The notes below the pieces were generated by a model. That model had not been told where the DNA came from. It saw only the letters and a program-made list of their open reading frames with translations, and ran no database searches. Below, piece after piece: positions 1-5,006 of a DNA stretch of 5,034 nucleotides. Each line of letters opens with the position of its first letter. Position 1 is the stretch's first letter. The stretch is from positions 1-5,034 of the forward strand of contig DUGS01000172.1 of assembly GCA_013331265.1 (NCBI GenBank), given 5' to 3'. The stretch is from Methanosarcina sp. Lineage in GTDB: Archaea > Halobacteriota > Methanosarcinia > Methanosarcinales > Methanosarcinaceae. A program made the position numbers and the translations under genes.

Positions 1-399
1 TGTATCTCCCAGTGTTGTAAGGACTTTTTTGTACGCTGGGTTTGCAAGGTCAGGGCCAAATAGGACATATATATGAGTTGCATGGCTTGCAATCATGTTC
101 AGGCCCTGGAAAATGTTTCTCATTACAAGAGCATCTTTAGGAACGTGTTCCGCCACACCGTAGAGGTTGTCAAGAGCATTTGTGGCTGTCAATCCGTGAG
201 AAATCGGGCAGACACCACAAATTCTCTGGGTAAGAAAAGCTGCGTCTCTTGGGTCCTGTTTCTGCAGGATGCGTTCAAAGCCTCTGAATATAAGAGAAGA
301 TGACTGGGCATCGGTAATAACACCGTCAGCACCTACTTCAGTGGATATGCGCTGGTGGCCTTCAATTCTGGTTAAGGGGTCTACTGTAACGTTTACCAT
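1..399 (-). CDS. vhtA: VhtA/VhoA, large (NiFe) subunit of methanophenazine-reducing hydrogenase, N-terminal part, cut by window edge
   Basis: This is the first 133 codons of the catalytic large subunit of a group 1 [NiFe] hydrogenase; the rest lies beyond position 1. The protein begins MVNVTVDPLTRIEGHQRIS, which carries the RIEGH motif typical of large subunits (Glu13). Residues 59-68 read RICGVCPISH, the N-terminal L1/L2 CxxC (Cys61, Cys64) that supplies two of the four Ni-Fe cysteine ligands, followed by the conserved His68. The C-terminal DPCxxCxxH motif and the cleaved tail are not in view. The ATG at 397-399 lies 7 bp after the vhtG stop. Its likely Shine-Dalgarno, AAGGAG (complement of 412-417), sits inside the last vhtG codons, so translation is probably coupled. 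Family role: heterolytic H2 cleavage, paired with VhtG and a cytochrome b subunit at the membrane. The name vhoA is equally possible, because vht and vho paralogues are very similar. Confidence 0.95.
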   Translation of the reverse strand, partial: MVNVTVDPLTRIEGHQRISTEVGADGVITDAQSSSLIFRGFERILQKQDPRDAAFLTQRICGVCPISHGLTATNALDNLYGVAEHVPKDALVMRNIFQGLNMIASHATHIYVLFGPDLANPAYKKVLTTLGDT

Positions 400-406
400 T
401 TTTCAC

Positions 407-1555
407 TCACTCTCCTTTCATTCTCCTAACAGCATGTACACCTGCAGCAACTGCAGCAGCACCTACTGCGACTTTGGCTACTGTATCGATGTTTGTTCCG
501 ACAATTCCTTCATCTTCGACTTCAACATATAATGGTCTTGATGAATCAGGGAATCCAGGGTCTACACAGTTAATGCATGGACCGCCTGCCTGTGTACACA
601 GGCTTACTGAACCGTTCCATCTTCTAATTCCACAGTCAGCATGGGCATAAGGGGCTTTGCAGCCTAATTTCCAGAGGCACTTTTCTCCACCAACCTCAAC
701 ATCGAACTCTCCTCTGTCATAGTATCCGCGGCGTGGGCAGTTTTCATGCACTGTGTGGTCTGGCGGGAAGAAGACCTTTGGCCTGCCGTATTCGTCCAGA
801 ACGGCACCAAGGTCGGCAGGGATCTTTATTTTTCCAAGGATTACTGCGCCTAAGGTAAGGAGAATCCAGTCAGGGTGAGCAGGACAACCTGGGATATTGA
901 TTACTGGCTTGTCAATGCCAAGTTCCTTAAGCATGCCTTTTGATGCATCAGTCTTTTTGTAAGCAACTCCTCTGTAGTCTGTGTCCTTTTCAACATCGCT
1001 GTCTGCATTGGTAATTCCTCCCCAGCAGGCACAGGCCCCGACTGCAACGATAGCGGCAGCGTTAGGAGCAGCTTCTTTAAGGGTTTCCTTGAAAGGCTTG
1101 TTTCCAATAACCAGATAGCGTCCTGAACCATCCGGACCGTTCGGAATTGAGCCTTCAACGACCAGGATATAATTACCTTCTTTGTAAGTGTCTTCAAGGA
1201 GAATCTCAGAGTTAAGCTCGGAGGTGTTTACAAGCTTACCATCATTCCAGATTCCCTGCTGTGCACAGATAGTCTCATGGAAAACAATGTTGACTTTAAG
1301 CTTTGTCAAAGCCTGTGCAATATCAGGGTTCCCTCCGTTTAAGAGAGATTCTGAACACCCGGTGCATTCTGAACCATGGAGCCAGACAAGTTTTGTCTCT
1401 GAAAGTTCAAGCGCATTTACAATCTCTGATTGATAGGTGCCAAGAAATGCAGTTGCTCCAAGAGCGCCTACAGCCTTCATGAAGGTGCGGCGATCCATTT
1501 TTAAGAAGTCCACACTATCCAGTGTACGGACAAGATTTGTCGTTCCAGTACTCAT
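407..1555 (-). CDS. vhtG: VhtG/VhoG, small FeS subunit of methanophenazine-reducing [NiFe] hydrogenase, Tat-exported
   Basis: This 382-residue protein is the electron-transfer subunit that carries three FeS clusters from the NiFe site of VhtA towards cytochrome b and methanophenazine. Residues 21-40 hold a twin-arginine signal (DRRTFMKAVG followed by a hydrophobic stretch), so the folded dimer is exported. Proximal-cluster ligands are Cys64 and Cys67 (SECTGCSES), Cys175 (GACACWGG) and Cys224 (IPGCPAHP). Distal-cluster ligands are His270, Cys273, Cys293 and Cys299. Medial-cluster ligands are Cys308, Cys327 and Cys330, with an additional Cys320 at the position that is proline in [3Fe-4S] enzymes. 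Residues about 358-376 are a hydrophobic Ala/Val-rich segment followed by RRMKGE, a probable C-terminal membrane anchor. I chose the ATG at 1555 (MSTGTTNLVR). A GTG at 1564 would add three residues (MVE) but has no better ribosome site. The gene leads the vht operon and diverges from hypC. The CTGC motif lacks the extra cysteines of oxygen-tolerant enzymes. The vht versus vho name is uncertain. Confidence 0.96.
   Translation of the reverse strand: MSTGTTNLVRTLDSVDFLKMDRRTFMKAVGALGATAFLGTYQSEIVNALELSETKLVWLHGSECTGCSESLLNGGNPDIAQALTKLKVNIVFHETICAQQGIWNDGKLVNTSELNSEILLEDTYKEGNYILVVEGSIPNGPDGSGRYLVIGNKPFKETLKEAAPNAAAIVAVGACACWGGITNADSDVEKDTDYRGVAYKKTDASKGMLKELGIDKPVINIPGCPAHPDWILLTLGAVILGKIKIPADLGAVLDEYGRPKVFFPPDHTVHENCPRRGYYDRGEFDVEVGGEKCLWKLGCKAPYAHADCGIRRWNGSVSLCTQAGGPCINCVDPGFPDSSRPLYVEVEDEGIVGTNIDTVAKVAVGAAAVAAGVHAVRRMKGE
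412..417 (-). promoter_or_regulatory. Ribosome binding site of vhtA inside the end of vhtG
   Basis: On the minus strand AAGGAG lies within the Lys-Gly-Glu codons that end vhtG, 12 nt before the vhtA ATG. The spacing is long for a Shine-Dalgarno, but it is the only good match. It suggests that ribosomes terminating on vhtG help start vhtA. Confidence 0.5.
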
Positions 1556-1624
1556 CTCTACCACATCTTGATTTTTACCCGAATTTATATACTATAGAAT
1601 AAACTAGTTAAAAACTCTTCAGAA

Positions 1625-1633
1625 TTATATAAA
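1625..1633 (-). promoter_or_regulatory. Candidate TATA box of the vhtGA operon
   Basis: On the minus strand this reads TTTATATAA, a near-ideal archaeal TATA box. A start about 25 nt downstream would fall near 1603 and give a leader of roughly 48 nt before the vhtG ATG. A second candidate, TATATAAA on the minus strand at 1584-1591, would give a leader of only about 10 nt. A third, at about 1740-1757, would give a leader of about 170 nt. The choice rests on consensus match only. Confidence 0.45.
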
Positions 1634-1699
1634 TACAACTATAAATTCCTCACTAATGTTTTGAATGAGGGAATAGTATTTAAGGATTTTTACTTTGAT

Positions 1700-1717
1700 C
1701 GATAAATATATTAATCG
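1700..1717. repeat. 18-bp imperfect palindrome upstream of the vht promoter
   Basis: The sequence CGATAAATATATTAATCG is self-complementary except for one mismatched pair (8 of 9 pairs match). It lies about 70 bp upstream of the best vht TATA box. Such a dyad could bind a dimeric helix-turn-helix regulator, but AT-rich DNA produces dyads by chance, so no function is claimed. Confidence 0.35.
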
Positions 1718-2280
1718 GCGAAGGGTGTTTTTTTATATTAAATAATATATAAAATTGTTAAAAATAATAATACTGTCATTTATCCGTAATACTATACTTT
1801 ACCACTCATGTTGATATATTCAGAAAGTTTCAAAGAAAAAAATAATTCGGAAATCAGGCTGATTTTGAAGGTCGGTGCTGTTATAGAGTACGAATTATAT
1901 TCAAAAATTCACTCTTGTTATGAAACAATGTAAATATGGGAAGTATAGAATACTTTTCGAGAAATACAGGAAATACCTAACAGGCGCAAATAGAATTCTA
2001 AGGAGCTTCTGAACGATATAAATAAAATAAAAACAATTTAAAATTCCTGTTCTGGTATCTCCAATTGCAGCGCTTGCCGAAAAACTATTTATAAGAAGGC
2101 TTTAAAGAAAAAGGAATACAAAAAAAGCTTATTTTTTCGCCTGGACAGATTGTAAACCCTAAAAGACATTTTTAAATTCTATAGATGAAATGGAAAAACA
2201 AAAAAGTTATAAAATAGAACCATAGAATTGCGAAAAAGCGATTTCCACCGATAGGTTTATTTTTAGAATTTAGAACCCAG

Positions 2281-2290
2281 TTTTATAAAT
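2281..2290 (+). promoter_or_regulatory. Candidate TATA box of the hyp operon (distal)
   Basis: TTTTATAAAT is a good archaeal TATA match. A start about 25 nt downstream, near 2310, would leave a leader of about 130 nt before hypC, a length that is not rare in Methanosarcina. Competing candidates are the poorer CTTATACTTA at 2383-2392, which would give a leader of about 27 nt, and TATTTATAA at 2086-2094 behind an A-rich BRE-like element. Confidence 0.3.
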
Positions 2291-2382
2291 AATTATTCAT
2301 TATGGACATATGTTTTTCTTTTAGCGGTAACTGGATGAAGGAAAAACAGATCCTTTAAAATAGCTCGAGCGAGAAAACTAAT

Positions 2383-2392
2383 CTTATACTTA
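2383..2392 (+). promoter_or_regulatory. Candidate TATA box of the hyp operon (proximal)
   Basis: CTTATACTTA follows the purine-rich GAGAAAAC, which could act as a BRE. Transcription would begin near 2412, about 27 nt before the hypC ATG. The match to TTTATATA is weaker than that of the distal candidate at 2281-2290, but the geometry is the usual one for a short leader. Confidence 0.25.
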
Positions 2393-2410
2393 TTAATTGC
2401 AAAATGACTA

Positions 2411-2422
2411 TCTTTTAAAAGA
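2411..2422. repeat. Perfect 12-bp palindrome just before hypC
   Basis: TCTTTTAAAAGA is perfectly self-complementary. It lies 8 bp upstream of the hypC ribosome site and 16 bp upstream of its ATG, at or just after the start predicted from the proximal TATA box. It could be a repressor operator or chance AT-rich symmetry. Confidence 0.3.
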
Positions 2423-2430
2423 AAACGGAA

Positions 2431-2435
2431 GAGGT
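2431..2435 (+). promoter_or_regulatory. Ribosome binding site of hypC
   Basis: GAGGT pairs with the 3' end of archaeal 16S rRNA (anti-SD CACCUCC) and lies 3 nt before the ATG at 2439. It selects this ATG, and so the essential Met-Cys N-terminus, over the upstream in-frame TTG at 2397. Confidence 0.7.
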
Positions 2436-2438
2436 AAC

Positions 2439-2699
2439 ATGTGTATAGCAATTCCTGGAAAAATTAAGGCTATTGTGAATGAAAACACAGCAACTATTGA
2501 CATGGGTGGGGTCTGTAGAGACGTAAATATGGCCCTTATGGGAGGTGCAGATGAGTCTATGATTGGAAAACATTTCCTTGTCCATGTTGGATATGCGATA
2601 TCTGAGATTTCGGAAGAGGAAAGTGAAGAAACCATGCGCCTTCTCAAGATAATGGCTGGTCTTGAGGAAATAGATTCCTTCGAAAACGAGTCTCATTGA
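2439..2699 (+). CDS. hypC: HypC, [NiFe] hydrogenase maturation chaperone
   Basis: This 86-residue protein has the normal HypC length. It begins MCIAIPGKI, the family signature in which Cys2 holds the Fe(CN)2CO unit together with HypD and contacts the large-subunit precursor. Residues 43-53 (GKHFLVHVGYA) carry the second conserved block with His49. The acidic C-terminal half ends in FENESH. In the family, HypC is a small OB-fold-like cytosolic protein that shuttles the iron centre from the HypCD complex to the large subunit, here presumably VhtA. The start is fixed by GAGGT at 2431-2435 and by the requirement for N-terminal Met-Cys. It is the first gene of a five-gene plus-strand cluster, and its stop lies 17 bp before the chosen hypD start. 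Confidence 0.96.
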   Translation: MCIAIPGKIKAIVNENTATIDMGGVCRDVNMALMGGADESMIGKHFLVHVGYAISEISEEESEETMRLLKIMAGLEEIDSFENESH

Positions 2700-2716
2700 A
2701 AGCGGACGCTGATAAT

Positions 2717-3835
2717 ATGGAAAACGGAAAATCTCTTTCAAAACCAGCTGTTTCTGAATTCGAAAAGAATCTAATTGAAAGAATCAAAGGTTCGGAAGTA
2801 CCACTTCGTATAATGCATGTCTGCGGGACGCACGAAAGAACCATAGCGAAATACGGGCTCAGAAGTGTGCTGCCGCAAAATATAGAGGTAATAAGCGGTC
2901 CTGGTTGTCCTGTCTGTGTCACTCCTGAAGAAGATATTAATATTGCAATCGCCCTTGCAAAAAGCGGAGCGACTGTTGTAACTTTCGGAGATATGATGCG
3001 AGTTCCCGGTTCGGCAGAAAGCCTGCTGGATGCAAAATCTGAAGGGGCAGATGTAAGGATGGTCTACAGTATAGACGATGCAATTGCCCTTGCAGAAAAA
3101 AAGCCGGAGCTAGAAGTAGTTTTTTTCGGGATAGGTTTTGAGACCACAGTACCTGCAAATGCGGCAGCTCTCTTGAGAGATACGCCCGAAAACTTCAGCC
3201 TCTTTGCCTCACAAAAACAAACTCCCCCTGCAATCAATCTCCTTGCAAGTGATACAAATGTTGATGCTTTTATTGCTCCCGGACATGTAGCAACCATTAT
3301 AGGGACAAAGCCTTTTGAGCCGCTCGCAGAAAAAGGCTTTCCTGTTGTCGTGAGCGGGTTTGAAGCAGGAGACATACTTCTTGGAATAAACATCTTACAG
3401 ATGCAGGCAGAAAAAGGAATCTCAAGGGTAGACAACGGATATCCAAGGGTTGTAAAGCCAGAAGGGAATACAATAGCCCTGAAAATGATGAATGAGGTAT
3501 TCGAAACCTCGGGATCTGAATGGAGAGGTATAGGAAACATAGAAGATTCAGGGCTTGTGCTCAGGAAAGAGTTTGAAGAAAAAGACGCTGTAAAGAAGTA
3601 TGAAGATCTTTATTCTGCTCCCCTTGCAGAGATAAGAGCAAAAGCCGAGAAGAAGGATAAAAAACGCTGTATCTGTGCAGCTATTCTGACAGGGAAAGCA
3701 AAACCTTCCAAGTGCCCAAACTTCAGAAAAGAGTGCACCCCGAAAAACCCATCAGGTCCCTGCATGGTCAGCCAGGAAGGTATGTGCTACAACTGGTTTA
3801 AATACTCCAGGGAAGGAGGCGGCAGGCTTGCATGA
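2717..3835 (+). CDS. hypD: HypD, FeS scaffold for Fe(CN)2CO assembly in hydrogenase maturation
   Basis: This 372-residue protein is a full-length HypD. Residues 33-40 read MHVCGTHE (Cys36, His39), residues 61-68 GPGCPVCV (Cys64, Cys67) and residues 140-144 GFETT. All are conserved HypD motifs lining the cleft where the iron centre and a redox thiol pair lie. The C-terminal domain carries Cys318, Cys320, Cys333, Cys340, Cys349 and Cys357, the region that holds the family's [4Fe-4S] cluster. HypD forms a complex with HypC and receives cyanide from HypE. I chose the ATG at 2717. An in-frame TTG at 2696 overlaps the hypC stop as TTGA and would add seven residues (MKADADN). Neither start has a strong ribosome site, so coupling to hypC is likely. 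The last 8 bases overlap the hypA start. Confidence 0.96.
   Translation: MENGKSLSKPAVSEFEKNLIERIKGSEVPLRIMHVCGTHERTIAKYGLRSVLPQNIEVISGPGCPVCVTPEEDINIAIALAKSGATVVTFGDMMRVPGSAESLLDAKSEGADVRMVYSIDDAIALAEKKPELEVVFFGIGFETTVPANAAALLRDTPENFSLFASQKQTPPAINLLASDTNVDAFIAPGHVATIIGTKPFEPLAEKGFPVVVSGFEAGDILLGINILQMQAEKGISRVDNGYPRVVKPEGNTIALKMMNEVFETSGSEWRGIGNIEDSGLVLRKEFEEKDAVKKYEDLYSAPLAEIRAKAEKKDKKRCICAAILTGKAKPSKCPNFRKECTPKNPSGPCMVSQEGMCYNWFKYSREGGGRLA
3813..3819 (+). promoter_or_regulatory. Strong ribosome binding site that selects the TTG start of hypA
   Basis: AAGGAGG, inside the last hypD codons, is the strongest Shine-Dalgarno in the window. It ends 8 nt before TTG 3828-3830, the ideal distance. 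No ATG is available nearby in this frame, and the TTG gives the invariant MHE N-terminus. Confidence 0.85.
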
Positions 3836-4229
3836 ACTCTCCATTGCCTGTGAGATCTTCGAGCAGGTTAAGTCAACTGCCGAAGCTCACGGAGCCACAG
3901 AAGTCAAACATGTGACTCTTCAGATGGGAAGGTTATCCCATACAAATCCTGAACAATTGAGTTTCTGTTTCAAGGTTCTTGCAGAGGGAAGTATTGCAGA
4001 AAATGCAGATCTTATTGTGGAAATGATACCTCCTTCCCTTGAATGCGAGTGTGGATACACGGGAACCCTTGACGAAAAACAGATACGGGAAAGCAGCGAA
4101 CTCAGAAGTGAACTCCTTGCTTATGTGGCCGCTATGGAATGTCCTGTTTGTGGAAAACCGGCTCATATCATAGGCGGTAGAGAACTGATCATTAAAAGCA
4201 TAGAGATCGAAACTGAAAATGAAAATTGA
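3828..4229 (+). CDS. hypA: HypA, nickel-delivery zinc metallochaperone
   Basis: This 133-residue protein begins MHELSIACEIFEQV. The invariant Met1-His2-Glu3 binds nickel, which fixes the start at TTG 3828 even though it is not ATG; AAGGAGG at 3813-3819 supports this. The zinc domain has Cys73 and Cys75 (LECECGY) and Cys105 and Cys108 (ECPVCGK). The 29-residue spacer between the pairs is longer than in Escherichia coli HypA and resembles archaeal members. The first pair is CxC, whereas most of the family has CxxC. The C-terminal GGRELIIKSIEIE is typical. HypA works with HypB to put nickel into the large subunit after iron has been inserted. The gene overlaps hypD by 8 bp, and 51 bp separate it from the chosen hypB start. 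Confidence 0.95.
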   Translation: MHELSIACEIFEQVKSTAEAHGATEVKHVTLQMGRLSHTNPEQLSFCFKVLAEGSIAENADLIVEMIPPSLECECGYTGTLDEKQIRESSELRSELLAYVAAMECPVCGKPAHIIGGRELIIKSIEIETENEN

Positions 4230-4280
4230 ACAGCAGACAGTAAAAAAATAAAAAATATCCCCCAAGTGATGTTTATGTTA

Positions 4281-4940
4281 ATGCATGTAATCCATATGGG
4301 ACATGATGTGTTCAAGGCAAACGACAAAATTGCAGAAAAAAACAGGAAGGCCCTTGACAAACACAGGGTTTTCTCAGTGAATATTATGGGAGCCATAGGG
4401 TCAGGCAAGACCACCCTGATAGAGGAAGCAATTAAGCACCTCAAAGAAAAATATAGAATAGCTGTGATCGCAGGTGATGTTATTGCAGAGATGGATGCCT
4501 CTCGTTTCAAAAAGCTTGGAGTGCCTACGATTCCTGTAAATACGGGAAAGGAATGCCATCTGGATGCAAAGCTGGTAGAAAAAGCGCTGGGTGAGATAGA
4601 TCTTAATAATACTGATCTCCTGATAATTGAGAATGTAGGCAACCTGATCTGCCCTGTGGACTTCAAGCTTGGAGAACACCTCAGAGTGGTTGTGGTGAGC
4701 GTAACGGAAGGAGACGACATCATCCTGAAGCATCCCATGATTTTCAAGACTGCAGAGCTTGCAGTTATAAATAAGGTTGACATCGCCCATGCAGTTGATG
4801 TCGACGCCGAGAATATGAAAGACGACATACTTTCCTTAAATCCTGATGTGCCTGTTATCCTTACTTCAAAACACGACTGGGAAAGTCTGGAGACCTGGAT
4901 TAGCTTCATCGAGCTTGGACTTAAGAATAGCACAAAATAA
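4281..4940 (+). CDS. hypB: HypB, GTPase for nickel insertion
   Basis: This 219-residue SIMIBI-class G protein has the P-loop GAIGSGKT (residues 37-44), AGDVIAEMDA (residues 64-73), ENVGNLICP (residues 117-125) and NKVD (residues 164-167), the guanine-specificity motif. Cys92-His93 (GKECHLD) and Cys124 match the metal site between the two GTPase subunits in archaeal HypB dimers. There is no histidine-rich stretch and no CxxCGC nickel motif at the N-terminus, as usual in archaea; only His2, His5 and His8 are scattered there. HypB dimerises with GTP and, with HypA, loads nickel into the large subunit. I chose ATG 4281 because MHVIHMGHDVFKAND aligns best with archaeal HypB, and AAGTGAT at 4264-4270 lies 10 nt upstream. 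GTG 4266, ATG 4269 and ATG 4275 are in frame and possible. Confidence 0.95.
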   Translation: MHVIHMGHDVFKANDKIAEKNRKALDKHRVFSVNIMGAIGSGKTTLIEEAIKHLKEKYRIAVIAGDVIAEMDASRFKKLGVPTIPVNTGKECHLDAKLVEKALGEIDLNNTDLLIIENVGNLICPVDFKLGEHLRVVVVSVTEGDDIILKHPMIFKTAELAVINKVDIAHAVDVDAENMKDDILSLNPDVPVILTSKHDWESLETWISFIELGLKNSTK

Positions 4941-4960
4941 GTTTATAGAATCTTGTGGAT

Positions 4961-5006
4961 AAAAGGAGCTTTAGATGAACTACAAAAGGAGCTTTAGATG
5001 AACTAT
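4961..5006 (+). repeat. Two tandem 23-bp copies of the hypE ribosome site and start codon
   Basis: Copy 1 is 4961-4983 and copy 2 is 4984-5006; the first 22 bases are identical. Each copy contains AAGGAG (4963-4968 and 4986-4991) followed, after CTTTAG, by ATGAACTA. The copies therefore offer two equivalent translation starts, at 4975 and 4998, in different frames because 23 is not a multiple of three. Only the second opens hypE. It looks like a replication-slippage duplication. Confidence 0.93.
4975..5001 (+). CDS. 8-codon mini-ORF (leader peptide candidate) overlapping the hypE start
   Basis: ATG at 4975 has the same ribosome site as hypE (AAGGAG, 6 nt spacing) and encodes MNYKRSFR before TGA at 4999-5001. 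That stop overlaps the hypE ATG (4998-5000) as ATGA, the classic arrangement for translational coupling. The ORF arose from the tandem duplication and may be a by-product without function. The peptide resembles nothing known to me. Confidence 0.35.
   Translation: MNYKRSFR

Larger units (their letters stand above)
1556..2438. other. AT-rich divergent intergenic region between vhtG and hypC, no convincing gene
   Basis: This 883-bp stretch separates the divergent hydrogenase and maturation operons. It is visibly richer in A+T than the flanking genes, with many poly-A and poly-T tracts and frequent stops in all frames. Only micro-ORFs are present, for example 2302-2358 (18 codons), and none has a good ribosome site. 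It contains several TATA-like elements on both strands, a few short dyads (1648-1670, 1700-1717, 2411-2422), and no tRNA, CRISPR array or transposon end that I can recognise. It most likely holds the two promoters and long untranslated leaders. A small RNA in the middle part (about 2100-2280) cannot be excluded. Confidence 0.75.

Noticed and set aside
73..532. Plus-strand open frames opposite vhtA and vhtG
   Set aside because: They are antisense to conserved hydrogenase subunits, have no ribosome site and show no family signature.
1016..1033. Extra cysteine Cys177 next to proximal-cluster Cys175 in VhtG, as a sign of oxygen tolerance
   Set aside because: The two diagnostic extra cysteines of oxygen-tolerant enzymes would be at residues 66 and about 180; both are glycine here, so this is a standard proximal cluster.
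1728..1734. T7 run that might be an archaeal terminator on the plus strand
   Set aside because: No plus-strand gene lies upstream of it, and such runs are common in this AT-rich region.
1991..2000. TAGAATTCTA, a 10-bp palindrome
   Set aside because: It is short, AT-rich and far from both genes, so it is expected by chance; the same holds for AAATCA-GGC-TGATTT at 1851-1865 and GCTCGAGC at 2363-2370.
2120..2137. A-run / T-run hairpin with loop GCTTA
   Set aside because: The stem is only A-T pairs and no gene ends nearby, so it is probably base-composition noise.
2302..2358. 18-codon micro-ORF upstream of hypC
   Set aside because: It has no Shine-Dalgarno, and it would begin before the transcription start predicted from the adjacent TATA box.
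3064..3540. A 158-codon minus-strand open frame opposite hypD
   Set aside because: It is a shadow of hypD codon use; hypD motifs are intact on the plus strand.
4163..4933. A 256-codon open frame on the minus strand opposite hypB
   Set aside because: It lies antisense to a fully recognisable HypB, has a Ser/Leu/Ile-rich composition typical of a reversed coding strand, and shows no motif.
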